Below, one piece after another: positions 35,753 to 50,066 of a DNA stretch of 64,000 nt. Position 1 is the stretch's first letter; each line of letters opens with the position of its first letter. The stretch is from Blasia pusilla (Eukaryota; Marchantiophyta; Marchantiopsida; Blasiales). Location of the stretch: NCBI GenBank assembly GCA_050084515.1, contig CM114275.1:4402001-4466000 (forward strand), in the 5' to 3' direction. The notes under the pieces were generated by a model. The model was not told the DNA's origin. It ran no database searches and saw only the letters and a program-made list of their open reading frames with translations. The translations under genes and the position numbers were made by a program.

Positions 35753-36109
35753 GGTGCCTACACTTCAACACCAACCTCTCTCCTTCGGAAAATCTAATAT
35801 TAATTAGGACATATGGAAGGGGCCCTCATCGTCTCAGACTATATGAAAGAATGAGAGAGCTTGATGTGCTTATTGTCTTTGCCTCTCTATGGATCGAGAT
35901 CTCTCACAGATCCACGTGAAACCAAAGTGGTTGCCTCCATGTGTGCAACCCACACATCCACCTGGGTTCCTCTGAACCCCTACCTACTCCATAAGAGGTT
36001 GATGCTATTGATCCGACATGTGGTAACCTCAATGCCATTGTTGGAATCTATTGCTCAAGTTGCCCAATCTGGGCAATCATGCTAGCCTCATGAATGAGAC
36101 CTCCCTCAA

Positions 36110-37250
36110 CTAGTCAAGGTGGTGGAACTCATCCACCTTCATGAGCATATCCACCACCTTGTCTTCCCATCGGACCATCAAATGGTCCTTTGCTCCATGC
36201 CCTCTAGTTGCACCCAGTCCTCCAACTCTCTCTAGCACCCTCTCAAGTTCCCTATTTGGTTTTAACCTCAGATGCAAGGTGAAGCAACTCTCATGGGTAT
36301 GACCATAGTGTTGACAATGGTTACAATGGAATGTTCTCGGTGGAGGTTGATCTAGTCCAAAGGTTGGAAATGCATGTCCACTCCCTTGGCGCATGCAATC
36401 TCGCTGATGATGGGCCCCACTACATACCCAAAAAGTCACTCCTGGTTGTTATGCTCTCCTATGCAACATTGTGCTTAATATGCGCGCTCAACCAACTCAA
36501 AAATCTTTCAAAGTAGGTAAGGTGTGATAAAGCAAAGTCGCATCCCTCATCCTTCTCCAAAAATCACGCTCTAGTGCTTTGTACCATGGTTGGACATCTT
36601 GGGCCTCAATCACTCCTTGATCAAGTGATGTTAATCGATCCTTTCAAGAAAGTATATACCTTGAGTAAACTTTCTCCAATCCGCCGATGGAATTTATGGA
36701 TGCTCTTCAATTTCTCAGTCCGTACTCCTTGGTAGTTACTCTTCAACTCTACAAAGAACTCAACCACAAGGTTGAACCTTAGAAAAATTTACTAGATGAT
36801 GCAGTTGCTCCTGATTGAGTCACTCCTCCTTGGGTCTTTTTGATAGTAGGGGAGGTAGTCTCTTCTATCTCCTCCTCATCATTTGCAAACGGCTTTGTCT
36901 ACCACATGCAATGTGGATCATAGTAAAGTCTCTAGGCCTCGATCTCTATAAAAAACCTGGCCGAAAACTCGTGGTAGTCATCCATGGGCAGTCCCTCCAA
37001 GTGCTAAAACATATCATTCTATGTTCTAAAGGGGTTGAGCTTCTAAATTCCTTTCCCTCTAGGAGTTGTACCAACTCCAAAACTCCACAATGCAATGAAG
37101 TTGTTTGTGCAACTCGATGGTCTCCATGACTCTCAAAAATCTACCTGGTCCTCTACCACGATCATTCATCTCGTACGCCAATGGGTTGGAATGATTCAAT
37201 ACCTTGGGTAACGCAATAAGGAACTCCTACTCTAAAGTCTCTTCTCCATT
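36110..37250 (-). pseudogene. Decayed gag of the minus-strand relic
   Basis: The region around 36.30-36.44 kb encodes CSGAHHQRDC and CNHCQHYGHTHESC, matching the two knuckles of the other copy (CWSCGGSHNQRDC and CDYCQRYGHTRARC). Upstream of this, 36.5-37.25 kb aligns with gag at 6530-7390 at the DNA level, but stops and frameshifts break every frame. Confidence 0.75.
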
Positions 37251-38038
37251 TGAAGATGACACAGAGGGACTCTGTGCCAATCCCTCATGGAGAGGAGACC
37301 CTCAATATCTTATGCCAGTCGGTGTAAAACCTCTTATGCTACTCTTGATATCTTGCCTCTCAAAACTGCGAAAGAATGCTATGGTGATACTCGTGCACCT
37401 TTCACAAAATTGCTATCACCCTCACTAGTAAACTCTTAATCATTCGAAACTACCAATATGCAACACTTCTACTTACACTCCCTCATTCTAGGATTTGTAT
37501 TATACGACAATAAGCGAATCAGATGTGGAGCGAAAATAACCTACACAAACCTATCCCCTGATAAACATAAGAAAAAACCACCACTCTATGCCCCCTACTC
37601 TCATACATCAATGATGCTCACAACATCCCCTTAGACCAAACTCTATGACAAACATCTAACACTCAAAAACTCCCTCACAAGTGTAGGCCAAGGGCCTAGG
37701 ATGTGTAACCTGAAATAAGACAACGTCAATGTTGCTCTTGGTAACTATAACTTGACTCAAACTTGGTCGTAAGACCAACTCCTCCAATTTTTTGATCAAG
37801 CATACTTCTCGATACAGGCCCAACTCAATTCTTCTCAATGATGTAGTATGATCACAACCAGTACGATATGGCAATTGTAGCACGGTATAACAAAAAAACA
37901 ATTATAATGGAACATAACTAGATGATGTGGTGCGTCCTTGAGCGGAATGATTCGAAAATCAGTGGTGCACTGTGGCTACGACGTCACATCATAATACTTC
38001 ATCAACGTCAAGCAGTAACCCCTCTAGATTGAAGTAGC

Positions 38039-38790
38039 TTGGATTGCATATTATATGACTCTAATAACTGACTAGGTTGAGTCATTTTTCACGGTAAATG
38101 ACTCACAATGACTCATAACCATTAGAGTCATATAAACCAACTCATATACATGGTATGACTCTCACTACCACATTGGTAAATGATTGAAGTCATTAGCTAC
38201 TCAGTCATTGATATATGACTAAGATGTCATGTTAGCGTATGACATGGCAAGAAGAAATGATGTAGCAAAGTGAGCATCAAATGAAAAATTACCACATGTC
38301 ATAATTGGGATCGCTGGATTGTTTAGGCTCAATGAGACCATGATATGTGTAATGATATGAATGAATAAGTGAGGGACACGTGGTTGAAATGACTGAGTCA
38401 TACGTACCAACCGCGTCATTTCCTATAACTAGATGAGTCATTAAATATGACTAGATTGGTTCTCAATTACGACTATTTTGGTCACCCTATGTGTGGTATA
38501 ATCATATTTCATAACTAAGTGAGAAAATTTATTGATGGTTTGAGTCATTTATCTCATGTCATTCATGACTATAGGAGGCATATTTCCTGACCATTTGAGT
38601 CATTGAGATGGTTTGAGTAATTTATCTCATGATTGTACGAGTTATTTTCCTAACCATTTGAGTCATTGCGTTGACTGTATGAGTTATTATCATGACTATA
38701 TTAGTTATATTTCTACCACTAAATGATATTTTGGCCGTCTGAGTTATTTGGCATACTGTATTAGTCATTCACACAACCCTATCAATTGTG
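38039..38790. repeat. TGACTC/GAGTCA-dense region
   Basis: About ten exact GAGTCA or TGACTC hexamers and many one-base variants (GAGTTA, TGACTA, AGTCAT) occur in 750 bp in both orientations. This density fits the subterminal repeats of CACTA elements. The same hexamer is also the core of bZIP/GCN4-type sites. Confidence 0.75.
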
Positions 38791-39272
38791 ATTTATTACT
38801 AGATCATGTATTGTTCAGAGTTTGCCATTGCTCCTCTTGGTGATTGTTGAATCAAGGAGTTACTTTCGTAAGTAAGTGGTGATCATCTAAGTAACATAAT
38901 CCTCTTAACATAATTAGAGACTCTCTCAGATCCAACAAGGAGTAATGTGTGAATACAAGTAGCATAGACAATGGTGAGGATAGAAAAAATCTGAATCTGA
39001 AGGTCTAGAAGAGAGACATATGTCAAGCAAGCAATTCTAGGGTACATACCAATTACACTGAGTACTGAAAACTACAGATACATCACAATCAAACCATTCT
39101 CTAATTGATGAAACCCAAAAATTGATGATTTATTGTATGGAAGAATCAAAGTACATCTCAACAAGCTGCAAGAAGGAACCAAGAGCATATGGAAACCAAA
39201 CTACAAACGAATGATCTGATGGAATGATCGTGAAAGTTTAAACATTTCTGAAAATCACCAAATCCAGAGATC

Positions 39273-41150
39273 CTAATGAACTAGCTTCTTAAGATTCAAC
39301 TCCAGCCAGACGATTAAAGTTTCAAATGCATCTCCAAGTGTGAGTTGAGCAAGTTCGTCCATTGTATTCGGCTTCCATAGTTGGTAATCCAGTTGAGAAG
39401 TATCCTCAAGGTCCACTCGAACTAATCTAGGACCTATATCCTTCCCATGGAACTTATCTCGCCCACTCAAGCCTGAAACTACTCCATGACCCAAAATATT
39501 CCAATTGAGTTTTGGCTGTGTGAGGTGTATTTTATCTCCCAAACGGAGCTACATTCATACCAAATCAAAACAGAAAGTTAATCTTGAATAGAACAACATC
39601 ATCACAATTTATAAATTAGTATACTCTCAATCATTACCTTGGTGAAGGTCCATCCATCTATTGGTAAAGTCCTTGAAAATTTGACAAGCCCCACCTGGTT
39701 GGGTACTAGAAATAAGAATAAAAACACAACAACTCATCCATTATTGTTCCAAATCTACGAAAACACACATGAAATGTCAAGGCAAAAAGTGAAAGCCTGA
39801 TTATTTTACCATCTGCTTCTTGTTGTTTAGTACTTTCGGATCACATTCTAACTTACTACCCACACTTGCAACCATCTCGGTGGTTGCCTTCATCTTCTTC
39901 TTGATCTTTGGTGAAGCTTGTATGTCCACTATTGCTTCACCTATAGAACATTAAACTTAAAAAGATTAATGTATGGAACATTATTATCACTTGAGAAAAT
40001 TCTCACTTTCACCACTCATAAACACGGAAGTTTATTGAATTGGTTGCTGTTGTCATACATGCAGTTTGCTCCCATTCTTGACATGTACTTTAACATTCCT
40101 AGATCTCAGCAAGTGCAAATAGAATAATGAAAATATGGACTAGAAAGAAAATAAAGTTGAGATATGCACCCTGGGATATTGTAGTAGTCACAAATTTAGC
40201 TTTGTCACCGCTCTTTATACGGTGAGTATGATCAATCTTCTCTTTACCTACACAAGAGCAATAGAAAAATGCCAATAAATTTTGGTATGGTCTTAGTGGT
40301 GTGAGTGAGTAATCATTCACCATATCCAACTCGAAAATTTCTTTCTGAAATATGGAATAGAGATATGGAGAAATTGAAAAATGTACATACAAAATGTGGC
40401 AGATGCTTGAGTGTTACCTTTGATCATTACACTTGAAGAGCTCTTGTTCAACACTTGGCTCACCGGATCAACACTGTGGACTTCCTTAGTTCTTGTGGAA
40501 TCTCAGATTTACATTGCAGATCATTGTATAGTTATGGTACACCTACATTAAAATTTTCCAGACAACTTGCAATAGAGAATTTAAGTGATTAAACCTACAA
40601 GAAGATATGTCAAAGATTTTCACCTATCTAAGTAGTCCTATCTTCAAAGCCAACATTCATGTGAGGCTTTTTCCTCCTTTTCTTAGGGGACTTTTTAGCC
40701 TCAACAAGGCTCTCCACATTTTCTGCAAGCTCATGCAATTCTTGATGATGCCTTGCACAAGCTATACATAGAAGGAATTAGATCATGACGTAGAAATGAG
40801 AAAAACTGATCAGAATTTAGAGTGCCTTAATGAAACCTAAGTGGACTTATATAAGAAAAGGAACTTACTTTTTAGGGTTGATGGCTTCTCTACAAGTGCA
40901 TAATCAATTGACACATTGGACGTTGTTTCTTTTCCACTTTGAGCTAATTTTGAGACCATGCGCAAAAGTACACTCAACTTCTCCTCAAGAAGTTGGTGAC
41001 TCGCCTAAAGATCATTCCATTTATTTTGTTGCTCCCTCTGGCCATTTTCAATTTGGGATCTCATATCACGTAGACCTTCATCCAATATGGTCTCCACCTC
41101 ATTCATGTGGGAAGTGAGATCTGATTCGACTCCTTGTCAAGCATACCGGA
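39273..41150 (-). pseudogene. Multi-exon CACTA-associated gene (DUF8039-like C-terminus)
   Basis: Minus-strand exons with GT-AG borders are suggested at about 41150-40870 (coiled-coil-like, HMNEVETILDEGLRDMRSQI, with one in-frame stop), 40770-40635 (NLS-like KKSPKKRRKKP), 40232-40165, 39938-39810, 39694-39638 (exactly 19 codons) and 39548-39273. The last exon has the layout of the DUF8039 domain of plant CACTA proteins: HGVVSGLSG, then RVDL, then ELAQLTLGDAFETLIVWLEL. It would be a DNA-binding or accessory protein of the transposon. The domain call is from pattern resemblance only. A host gene is possible but less likely given the flanks. Confidence 0.4.
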
Positions 41151-42701
<1,551 letters not shown>

Positions 42702-43173
42702 TATACCGCCGTTCACAACAGGATGGCCACAAAAATTGAGAGAGTTGTTTGCGTCCACATCTATTTATAGCTTAACCTCCGGAGCGGCTTCAAAATGCAC
42801 CTTAGATCATAGCATTCGCAATTCAATGAAGCCTTTCAATCTCCTTCTCTATCGTGTTAGGAGCCTTGTAATATACAAAGTTCTCTTTTCTTGGGAATGT
42901 AGTCCACTCTTGTATTCGTGTCTCTCTATCTCCTCTCACGTAATGTCCTCTCTTCGTATTCGTGGTCTCTCACTCTCCTCTCTCGTGTTTGTTCCCCCGC
43001 CCTCTCGGCTCCTCACCTCTTTTCTTGATCATGTGCTTGAGTCTGTCTCTCCCGCACACTCTTGCCTCCCTTCCAACCCGCCCTTAAGATACGTCTCATG
43101 TCCACATATCAAAATCCTAAGAAACAAAAATATGAGATAAAAATATAAAAGAGTATAAGTGTGAGACAAGAGA

Positions 43174-43320
43174 GCGCCGTAGCTTATCAATTAGGATCTC
43201 GCCCTCGACCAAGGAGACGCAGATTCGATCCCGGCCAGAATTGTTTGTTGTGGTGTGTATACGCTCGGCGCTTACCAAGGAGACTCAAGTTTGATCCCGG
43301 CCAGAACTGTTTGCTGTGTT
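43174..43320 (+). repeat. tRNA-derived SINE-like unit with duplicated half
   Basis: An A-box-like TAGCTTATCAATTAGG (43180-43195) and a B-box-like GATTCGATCCC (43222-43232) are spaced as in a tRNA. The 3' half, from ACCAAGGAGA through GATCCCGGCCAGAA, is repeated 66 bp downstream (43274). The cloverleaf is too degenerate for a working tRNA. It looks like a tRNA-derived SINE head or tRNA pseudogene. Confidence 0.55.
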
Positions 43321-43809
43321 TACGTTTACCTAAAATAAGACACAAACCTTTTTAGGTTAGAGTTTTATTTAATATTTTCAAAGTTACATATTAATTATGA
43401 TTTCATAGTTTGTGAATTATTTCATCGTTTAAGTTTTTTATTCTAATTTTGATATAACTTCTCATTCTTTTTTTTGGGTAGAATATTTTATTCCAAAATT
43501 TAAATTTCATACTTTCTTATTATAATTTATAAGAAAAGAAAAATTTAAAAATAAATCATTCATGGTTTAATATTTGGGATGTATCTTCTATTGCATCACG
43601 TATTGTTTCAATATGTTGTTATTTACTCACTAGTGAGAATACCCGTGCGTTTCACGAAATCAAATTTTAAAATGATGTACATAAAATATAAATTTTTTTA
43701 AAATAATAAAAGATGTCAGATTATTTAGTCAAAGACAACTACAATACTCTCATTAGATAGAAAAAGAAAAAAACGGTAACCTTCTCCAATTTATTTTCTT
43801 TAATAAACA

Positions 43810-44022
43810 TGTGTGAAAAAATGACTCAGATGATTGACAGAGTCATGGGATATAACTTGTAGATAACTGAGTCATTTATACAACTATTTCAGTTGTTCAT
43901 TTATGACTATTTGGGTTTTCTAAGTCATACAAAGTGACGACACCAATAGAGTCATACTTTTAGTCATTTCATTCATAAGTCATTCATAGTAGAGTCATAA
44001 AAACCATAGTTTTCTTCTAATG
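43810..44022. repeat. TGACTC-rich subterminal region and CACTA-like end
   Basis: Repeated GAGTCAT, AGTCATT and TGACTC motifs precede the end TTTTCTTCTAATG. In inverted orientation it resembles 2220-2425, including the AGAAGAAAA terminus. Confidence 0.55.
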
Positions 44023-44210
44023 AACAACGATCATAGCTTTTGGTGCAAGGATCTTAGGGACTCAACATTCAAATTGGAACTCCAAATGGCTATTAGTGAC
44101 GACGTTGATAATCCAATGATCCAAATTTATCAAAAAATTAACAATACTTCCGCGTTGATTTCTTCCATCCAAAATTTGGTGTAAATTTGAAAACTTAGAG
44201 CACCAAAATT

Positions 44211-45330
44211 GTCGCGCCCCTACTCTCCTTGAACGTCAATTTTTAGTGTTGCGGAAGCGTGCGTTCAGTAGGTCACGAACTCATCGCCGATCTGCACCCA
44301 AACACACACTCTCGTTAGTCGGGTCTGGGCCAACCAACGTTCCAACCCACCGAGTCCTCAACTCGGCGTCTCATTAAGCTCAACCTTCCTTAGTTCCTAG
44401 CTTCCAAAACATGGCAAGTCCTTCAAGATTTGGAACAGACTTCCTGGTTAGTCCAGGGATCTGAAACGGCCCTTGCGCGCCTAGCGATCCCAACTGTTCA
44501 ACGGTCCTCGGGTGAGTTCCGAACCGAGACCCAAGTAATTGAGTAGCGGTGTGAAATCCAAGAGGGATGTCTAAAATCGCCTCAATGGACTTGGTGCAGG
44601 TTTTCCAACCCAACGCCCAAACTCGCGTTCGGTTCCATGCCCTTGAGTCGCCCCGCGGCGCCCAAAGTGGGGTTTGGGTTCCAAGCACTCTCGGAGACCT
44701 TCCCCCTTACTAGTACTTCTGGGGTTCTCCAATAACCCCTCCCCTTTGGGAAAAGAGGGTCGGGCCCTTCATTGTGGCCCTCAACCCGACTCCACTTACA
44801 ATCGTTTTTGGGTTGTATCTCGGCCGCTGCTTATGCGTTTGCAGCGATTTTTGGTGCGTTTGGACCGGCTCTCCATAAGCTTTCCAACGCATCCTTATTT
44901 GCTCCAAACGCATCTTGTCGCTAAAAGTTATGGCCATAAATACAGTCGGAAACTCTCAAACGCTAGTGGCGTTCCAAATCCGGATCTTCCTTTTGGCAAC
45001 CCACTTCCTAGACTCGACTTCTTTCAAGTCTCATTCCGCGTTTGGTCCAGGTTTCTCAGTCGCGACCATAACACCTGAAATGCAATTCCTCGCTCGCGTC
45101 TCGTCTCTTGTCTCCTCTTTGAGACAACTCCAACGCGCAAACCATCTTAGCGTGAGCCCGCTAATGTTCCGATGTTCCGCTTGGCACTTGTTTGGTCATG
45201 AGGGTCGCGACACTAAAATCTGGTCTGGAGCACCTTTCTATGGCGGCATGGCTCTCCGACTCCATGTGTTGCTGAAATTTCAACTGCTCCCTTATACGCC
45301 TTCCTGCTCCACAACATTCCTCCATTAAAA
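44211..45330 (+). other. GC-richer block, possible LTR-like sequence
   Basis: The block starts TGTCGCGCCCCTAC, similar to the start of many plant gypsy LTRs, and has overlapping open frames on both strands with no motif. No matching second LTR, primer site or target duplication was found, so the call is weak. Confidence 0.2.
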
Positions 45331-45460
45331 TACACATACAAGCGATCTTGTGCTCCTAAGAGTACTCTTACAAGCTCCTGCATGATCCCAGCTTGCAATC
45401 CAATGAAGCAACTAACAAGTCTCTCTATTAATTCATAGGTGACAGAGAACGTCACTAGTT

Positions 45461-45859
45461 GTGGTTACTTTTCATGATGTTCATGGTGCAACTTCATATG
45501 AGTACTTGAGAATTGTAGATAGAGTCCTATATCCAACTTTCAAGGAAATTTCTATTCTAGCCTATAATACACGTGCTCAATCCATTGCATTATGGAGTGA
45601 ATTTTTAGCTTCACTCATAGAAGATCTTCTCTATGAACAATGTGAGGTAAGCAAAAAATGCGAGTATCTTAAAGTTTTCCTTTCTCATCTTCTTCTTCTT
45701 ATTCTTCTTCACCATTATATTTGTGGATTTATTTTAGGTCTATCAACTTATCTTGATATATGGGATGAGGCTTCTATGACTAATCTTCATGTGTTTGAGG
45801 CCGTGAATTATACCTTATAAGATATCATGGGAGTGATCTTCCATGATCTGAGGGAATAA

Positions 45860-45932
<73 letters not shown>

Positions 45933-46360
45933 CCATTTGGGGAAACTCATTGTTTTTGGTGGTGAGTTTTGTCAAGTTTTACCTGTCATTCATCATGGGG
46001 ATCGTCTAAAAATTATTCAAGTCATTTTAAAGACATCACATCTATAGTCCAATGTAAGGGTGATGAAATTTGTTAAAAATATGAGAGTTAAAAACTTGGA
46101 AGGGCATTCATCATCAATTTTCTGATTGGTGATTGGAGATGAGAGAGGATCGTATGACTTTATTTACTTCTTTGGGTGATGATTTCATTCAACTACTATC
46201 TAACATGGTTGTTCATAATAAGAATGTAAATGATCCTATTGATATTATATATGAGAATGATCTTTAACAGTTTCATGACATCAGCTTTTTGAAACGTACA
46301 ACTATTCTCACATCGAGAAATAATCTGTATTATTAATTATTGGAGAGTGCCTTATTCATT
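45461..46360 (+). pseudogene. Helitron helicase remnant (Pif1-like)
   Basis: Helitrons carry a Rep-helicase protein. Three collinear helicase pieces remain: HGATSYEYLRIVDRVLYPTFK with ALWSEFLASLIEDL (45461-45645), IVFGGEFCQVLPVIHHGDR and VRVMKFVKNMRVK (about 45940-46085), and NDPIDIIYENDL with KRTTILTSRNN (about 46225-46330). The FGG-F-QVLPV and NMR motifs are characteristic. The Walker A part is missing and a (TA)n array interrupts the region. No Rep domain or Helitron ends were seen. Confidence 0.75.
45862..45928. repeat. (TA)n microsatellite
   Basis: About 33 AT units within the Helitron remnant. Confidence 0.97.
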
Positions 46361-49336
46361 TGCAAACACCTCTCTATTTGCTTGGGGGGGTCATTGTATG
46401 AAAGGCTCTACATCACCTTCGTCGTTTTAGTGTCTAGACCCCCTAACTTATAAGTAAAAAACTTTGTTTTTCTTACTCTTATATATTTTAAAGGAGTCAT
46501 TTTTCATTTTTGGTACCCCTAAAATTCTCTGTTAAAATCCAACATCTTATCCTTACACTATGATAGAGGGGGATTCAACCTCTATTTGAGCAAGAATCTC
46601 AATCAGCCTAGCATGCTCCCTCCCATTAACCTACTCACAATTCAACAATGTCAAGTACACTCTAAGCACAATCACAAAAATATTGAATCCAACATATCTC
46701 AAACATAAAAAAACTCACCAAGATCAACTCACACTCTGAATGTATGCAGTCAAAGCATGTAAGTCAACTGAATCAAATATATGTATTCTATCTTGTATCC
46801 TTTATTTCATTATCAAGTTCACATTAGAAATCACCATTTCAATATCAATCCATTGCACCTCTATTACATCATAAGGGAACAAGGTTTTGTTGTTATCATG
46901 GGCGGAAGATTTGTACCAATTACACATTACACGAAAAATGCTTCCCTTGTGTTCAAGAGGAGGTACATGCATGTCCATTAAGTCTAAGGCCCTACGACGT
47001 CTTGACCAATGTGTACCATTCTTTTGAATCATAAACACAATACGCCGCAACCAATACTCCTTTTTTGAATTCTTGCCTCCACTACAAGTTGTCTCTTTTC
47101 CCTTCCTTTTCTTTGACTTTGTTGATCTTGTGGAAGGACCAACGTGTGCTGTAGATTCAAACAAAACTGCGATATCACTACCAACATCAACCAAGCAAGT
47201 TGGGCAATTAGGATCACACTCCTTTCCCTTACCAATAGTGTAATATATATTTTGGATTTTTCAAGTTAGCCTATCCTTTGACATGAAAGGATTGCAAGAC
47301 AACTGATTTACAAGGGTGGATTTGTAGATAATCTTGCCCTCATAAGTTACACTTGGCAATATTACATGAGGAATCACCACAAAAGTCGATTTTTCTTGAC
47401 AACCATGCTCATAGAGAGTTGCGAATTTTCAAGTGTTTTTCGAGAACTCAAAGATTAAAATATGAATGGCAACAAGCAGCAAAATTCGATTAGCTAATCA
47501 CTTTGTACACAACTCTCCACAAGAGACAACATTGGTTTCAGCTTTCAACCACACATTTCATGTTGGAAAACTATGGGTGCAACTGAATACTATACTTGAG
47601 TGCTCGTGCAAGATTGGTACATTGTGCCATTACAAGAGGCAGGCGCATGGTGGCTCTATGGAGAAGCACAAGACTGTAGTGGAGAGAGTAGAGGAAGATT
47701 TTTGTTGAATGTATTAGGTTGCAAATATCTCTCTTTTACGACCCAATTTGATTCCCCCTACGACCAAATGTGAATCAAAAGAGAGAGAGAGAGAGGTCAC
47801 ATGCTTACCTAAATCAACCTGAAAACAAGAGGATGGATAACAATAAGACGGCCAATGCTGAAAAATGGTGAACCAACTTCAACAATAAGCGGAAACGATA
47901 GACATACACAAAAGATTCCAGAGAAGCACAATTTTTCTGTCTGAGGTTCCAATATCGCAAGATGTAGATCCAATTGAAAAAAATGCCTTTAGCTCCTTCA
48001 CAAGTAGGTGTTAGTCACCACGGATCGAAGAAAGATTTTCAACATGTCCGCTTTTTGGGAAGAACTTGATAGAGGATTAATTGAATCTTGCTTGATCATC
48101 AAACCTCCCTACAACCCGCTTGCAACTTGCTTGCAAGCTCCTCTTTCGGGTGACGGTTGTTCGTCTTTCCTTGCAAGATTTTCCCCTATACCCAAACCCG
48201 GTTCAAGTCTACTCAAGAGAAATTATGGGAAAATGGTTAAGGAGGAAAAACATTAAGAAAAAAAAGTGTCTTTTTTCCTCTAAATTTCCGTGCACAGAAT
48301 CAAAGAATTTCCTACATAGGGAGGAAAATTATTATAAAAAATTAAATTTTAAATAAAGATAAATAAATTTTATGAAAAAATATGTATTATATAGATTTTG
48401 TGAGTATTAACCCTATCTTATGTGAACGTCTTCCATGGAAGGGCAACTAATATAAAGATCCTATTGTTCTTTTAAGCGCGCCATGGAATAACTTGAACCT
48501 TATTTTTCTTCCACAAAACTTAATAAGTCTTCCAAGGGATGCAATTAAAAAAAACTCCTTACTTTGTCACACATGATGGGGCATACCCTGAACTATTTGA
48601 CATATGACAAGAAAATGTTTCACATGCTAAGGGGGAAAGAAAATTTAGATTTGTGTGCCCCATCATAAGTCCCTTCATGGGCTATTCAAACCTTTTTTTT
48701 TCCGGTGCATTCCACGGGCACCTTACTAGTATATCGTATTTACATTGATGACGTAAGTAAGAAAGCTATGCCTTGATTTTATGGAGAGTTAATTATCACT
48801 ATTATTAAATATTATTTCTTAATTCATGAAATAATCCTAATTAGGAGATTTTTTGGGAAAAGTTTTTCTAACATTGTCAAGTATGTGTTATGTACAAGAG
48901 CATACTTATCTTAATGTTAGCTATGTTGCAAACGAGGGAATGAATTATATGTATCCAACAAATTTCTTGAATACATGCTTATCTTTTGGACTTCCCCCAC
49001 ATTGTTATGTTCGAAGTTGGTGCACCAAAATCAAGTTTCTATGAAATATGAAGGGTACAAAAGTACGAGTAGATGGCACTCGATTAATCATTTGTGGATT
49101 CATGCAAAATATTCTAGATGCTCAAATTATTATAGGGAAGACTATTGGAGATTGGGTTTTTATTGGGCATTGGAGATTGCTTCTTGAGTTGCCTTCTGAT
49201 TTAGTTTGAACTCATAACTCACCAATTTCCCATTTGCTTTTGGAATGACCAAAGATAGTCACAAGTCCAAACTTTACAAAATGTTGGAATTTTCTTATTA
49301 TTTAAATTATGAATTGAATTGAGTTAGGACCCAAGG
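46361..49336. other. Gene-poor AT-rich DNA
   Basis: No host gene is recognised. A minus-strand open frame at 46802-47194 (130 residues) has a basic nuclear-signal-like KSKKRKGKE but no known domain and could be a transposon exon. Other frames are short. Confidence 0.35.
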
Positions 49337-49439
49337 TTGCACATGAACAAAGTATGTGTCCGCGGACTTATGTCCATCCTATGGACGGACATGTCCGTAC
49401 GGGCTTGCGACAACGGGGAGTTGCATGCCCGCACCTATT

Positions 49440-49770
49440 GCCTGGCATGCAACTCAGAGTGGGGCAGGTTTGGTGCAGGCTCAAGGTCGCCTCGAGCCCG
49501 TGCATGCCCGCGCCCTGCCCGCCCTGAGCTCGTGCAAGCCTGCCCTAGCCCGTGCCCAACCTGCCCTGATCCCGTGCTTGCTCGCCCGGAGCCCGCGCCC
49601 TTCCGTCCCGAGCCCGCGCCAACCCGCACTGAGCCCACGCCAGCCCGCACCTGCCCGCCCTAACCCGCCTTGATCCCGCACATGCCTGCTCTAGCCCTCG
49701 CCTACGTGCCTTGGCCCTATCTTGCCCGCCTCGAGCCCGCACCTAGCCTGCCCCCATCCCGCCATGCGGA
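49440..49770. repeat. C-rich minisatellite (CCCGC/GCCCG units)
   Basis: Degenerate units built on GCCCG, CCCGC and GAGCCCGCGCC recur across 330 bp in otherwise AT-rich DNA. The flanks hold related inverted motifs (GGACATGTCCG at about 49386, CCGGACATGTCC at about 49815), as if bounding an inserted unit. Open frames are proline/arginine-rich low complexity. Confidence 0.75.
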
Positions 49771-50066
49771 CCATACGATGGTGTGGGCTCCGTCAGCCCT
49801 GGTCGAGGTGGCGGGCCGGACATGTCCAAGAATATATCCGGACTTCACCGTCCCATAGATAGACTTGTCCATTTCCGTGCAACTTTGGCTAGGACACTCA
49901 TATTATGCATGATAGAAATGATACTCCCCTTATAAGACATTCTTCATGAAATAAACTCCTATGTGAACATGTCTTATGATATCATTATTTTTTTCCAATT
50001 TTCAGCAGTGAATTCCACGACTTTTTTTCCCGTTAACGGGAACGTTACAATTATGCTATAAATATC

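Larger units (their letters stand above)
33660..37750 (-). mobile_element. Second methyltransferase-carrying gypsy relic, 3' half lost
   Basis: Read on the minus strand, this relic aligns collinearly with 5985-10200 of the element at 4.2-14.6 kb: leader, gag, zinc knuckles, protease, then cytosine methyltransferase through motif X. It then stops aligning near 33660. No RT, RNase H, integrase, PHD finger or LTR was found. It is much more AT-rich and poorer in CG than the other copy, which fits long decay of methylated DNA. It shows that the methyltransferase is a shared part of the family. Confidence 0.85.

Noticed and set aside
43161-43355. 64-residue open frame with repeated FDPGQNCLL
   Set aside because: It is the translation of a duplicated tRNA-like unit, not a protein gene.
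49337-49673. Proline/alanine-rich open frames on both strands
   Set aside because: They are low-complexity translations of a C-rich minisatellite.
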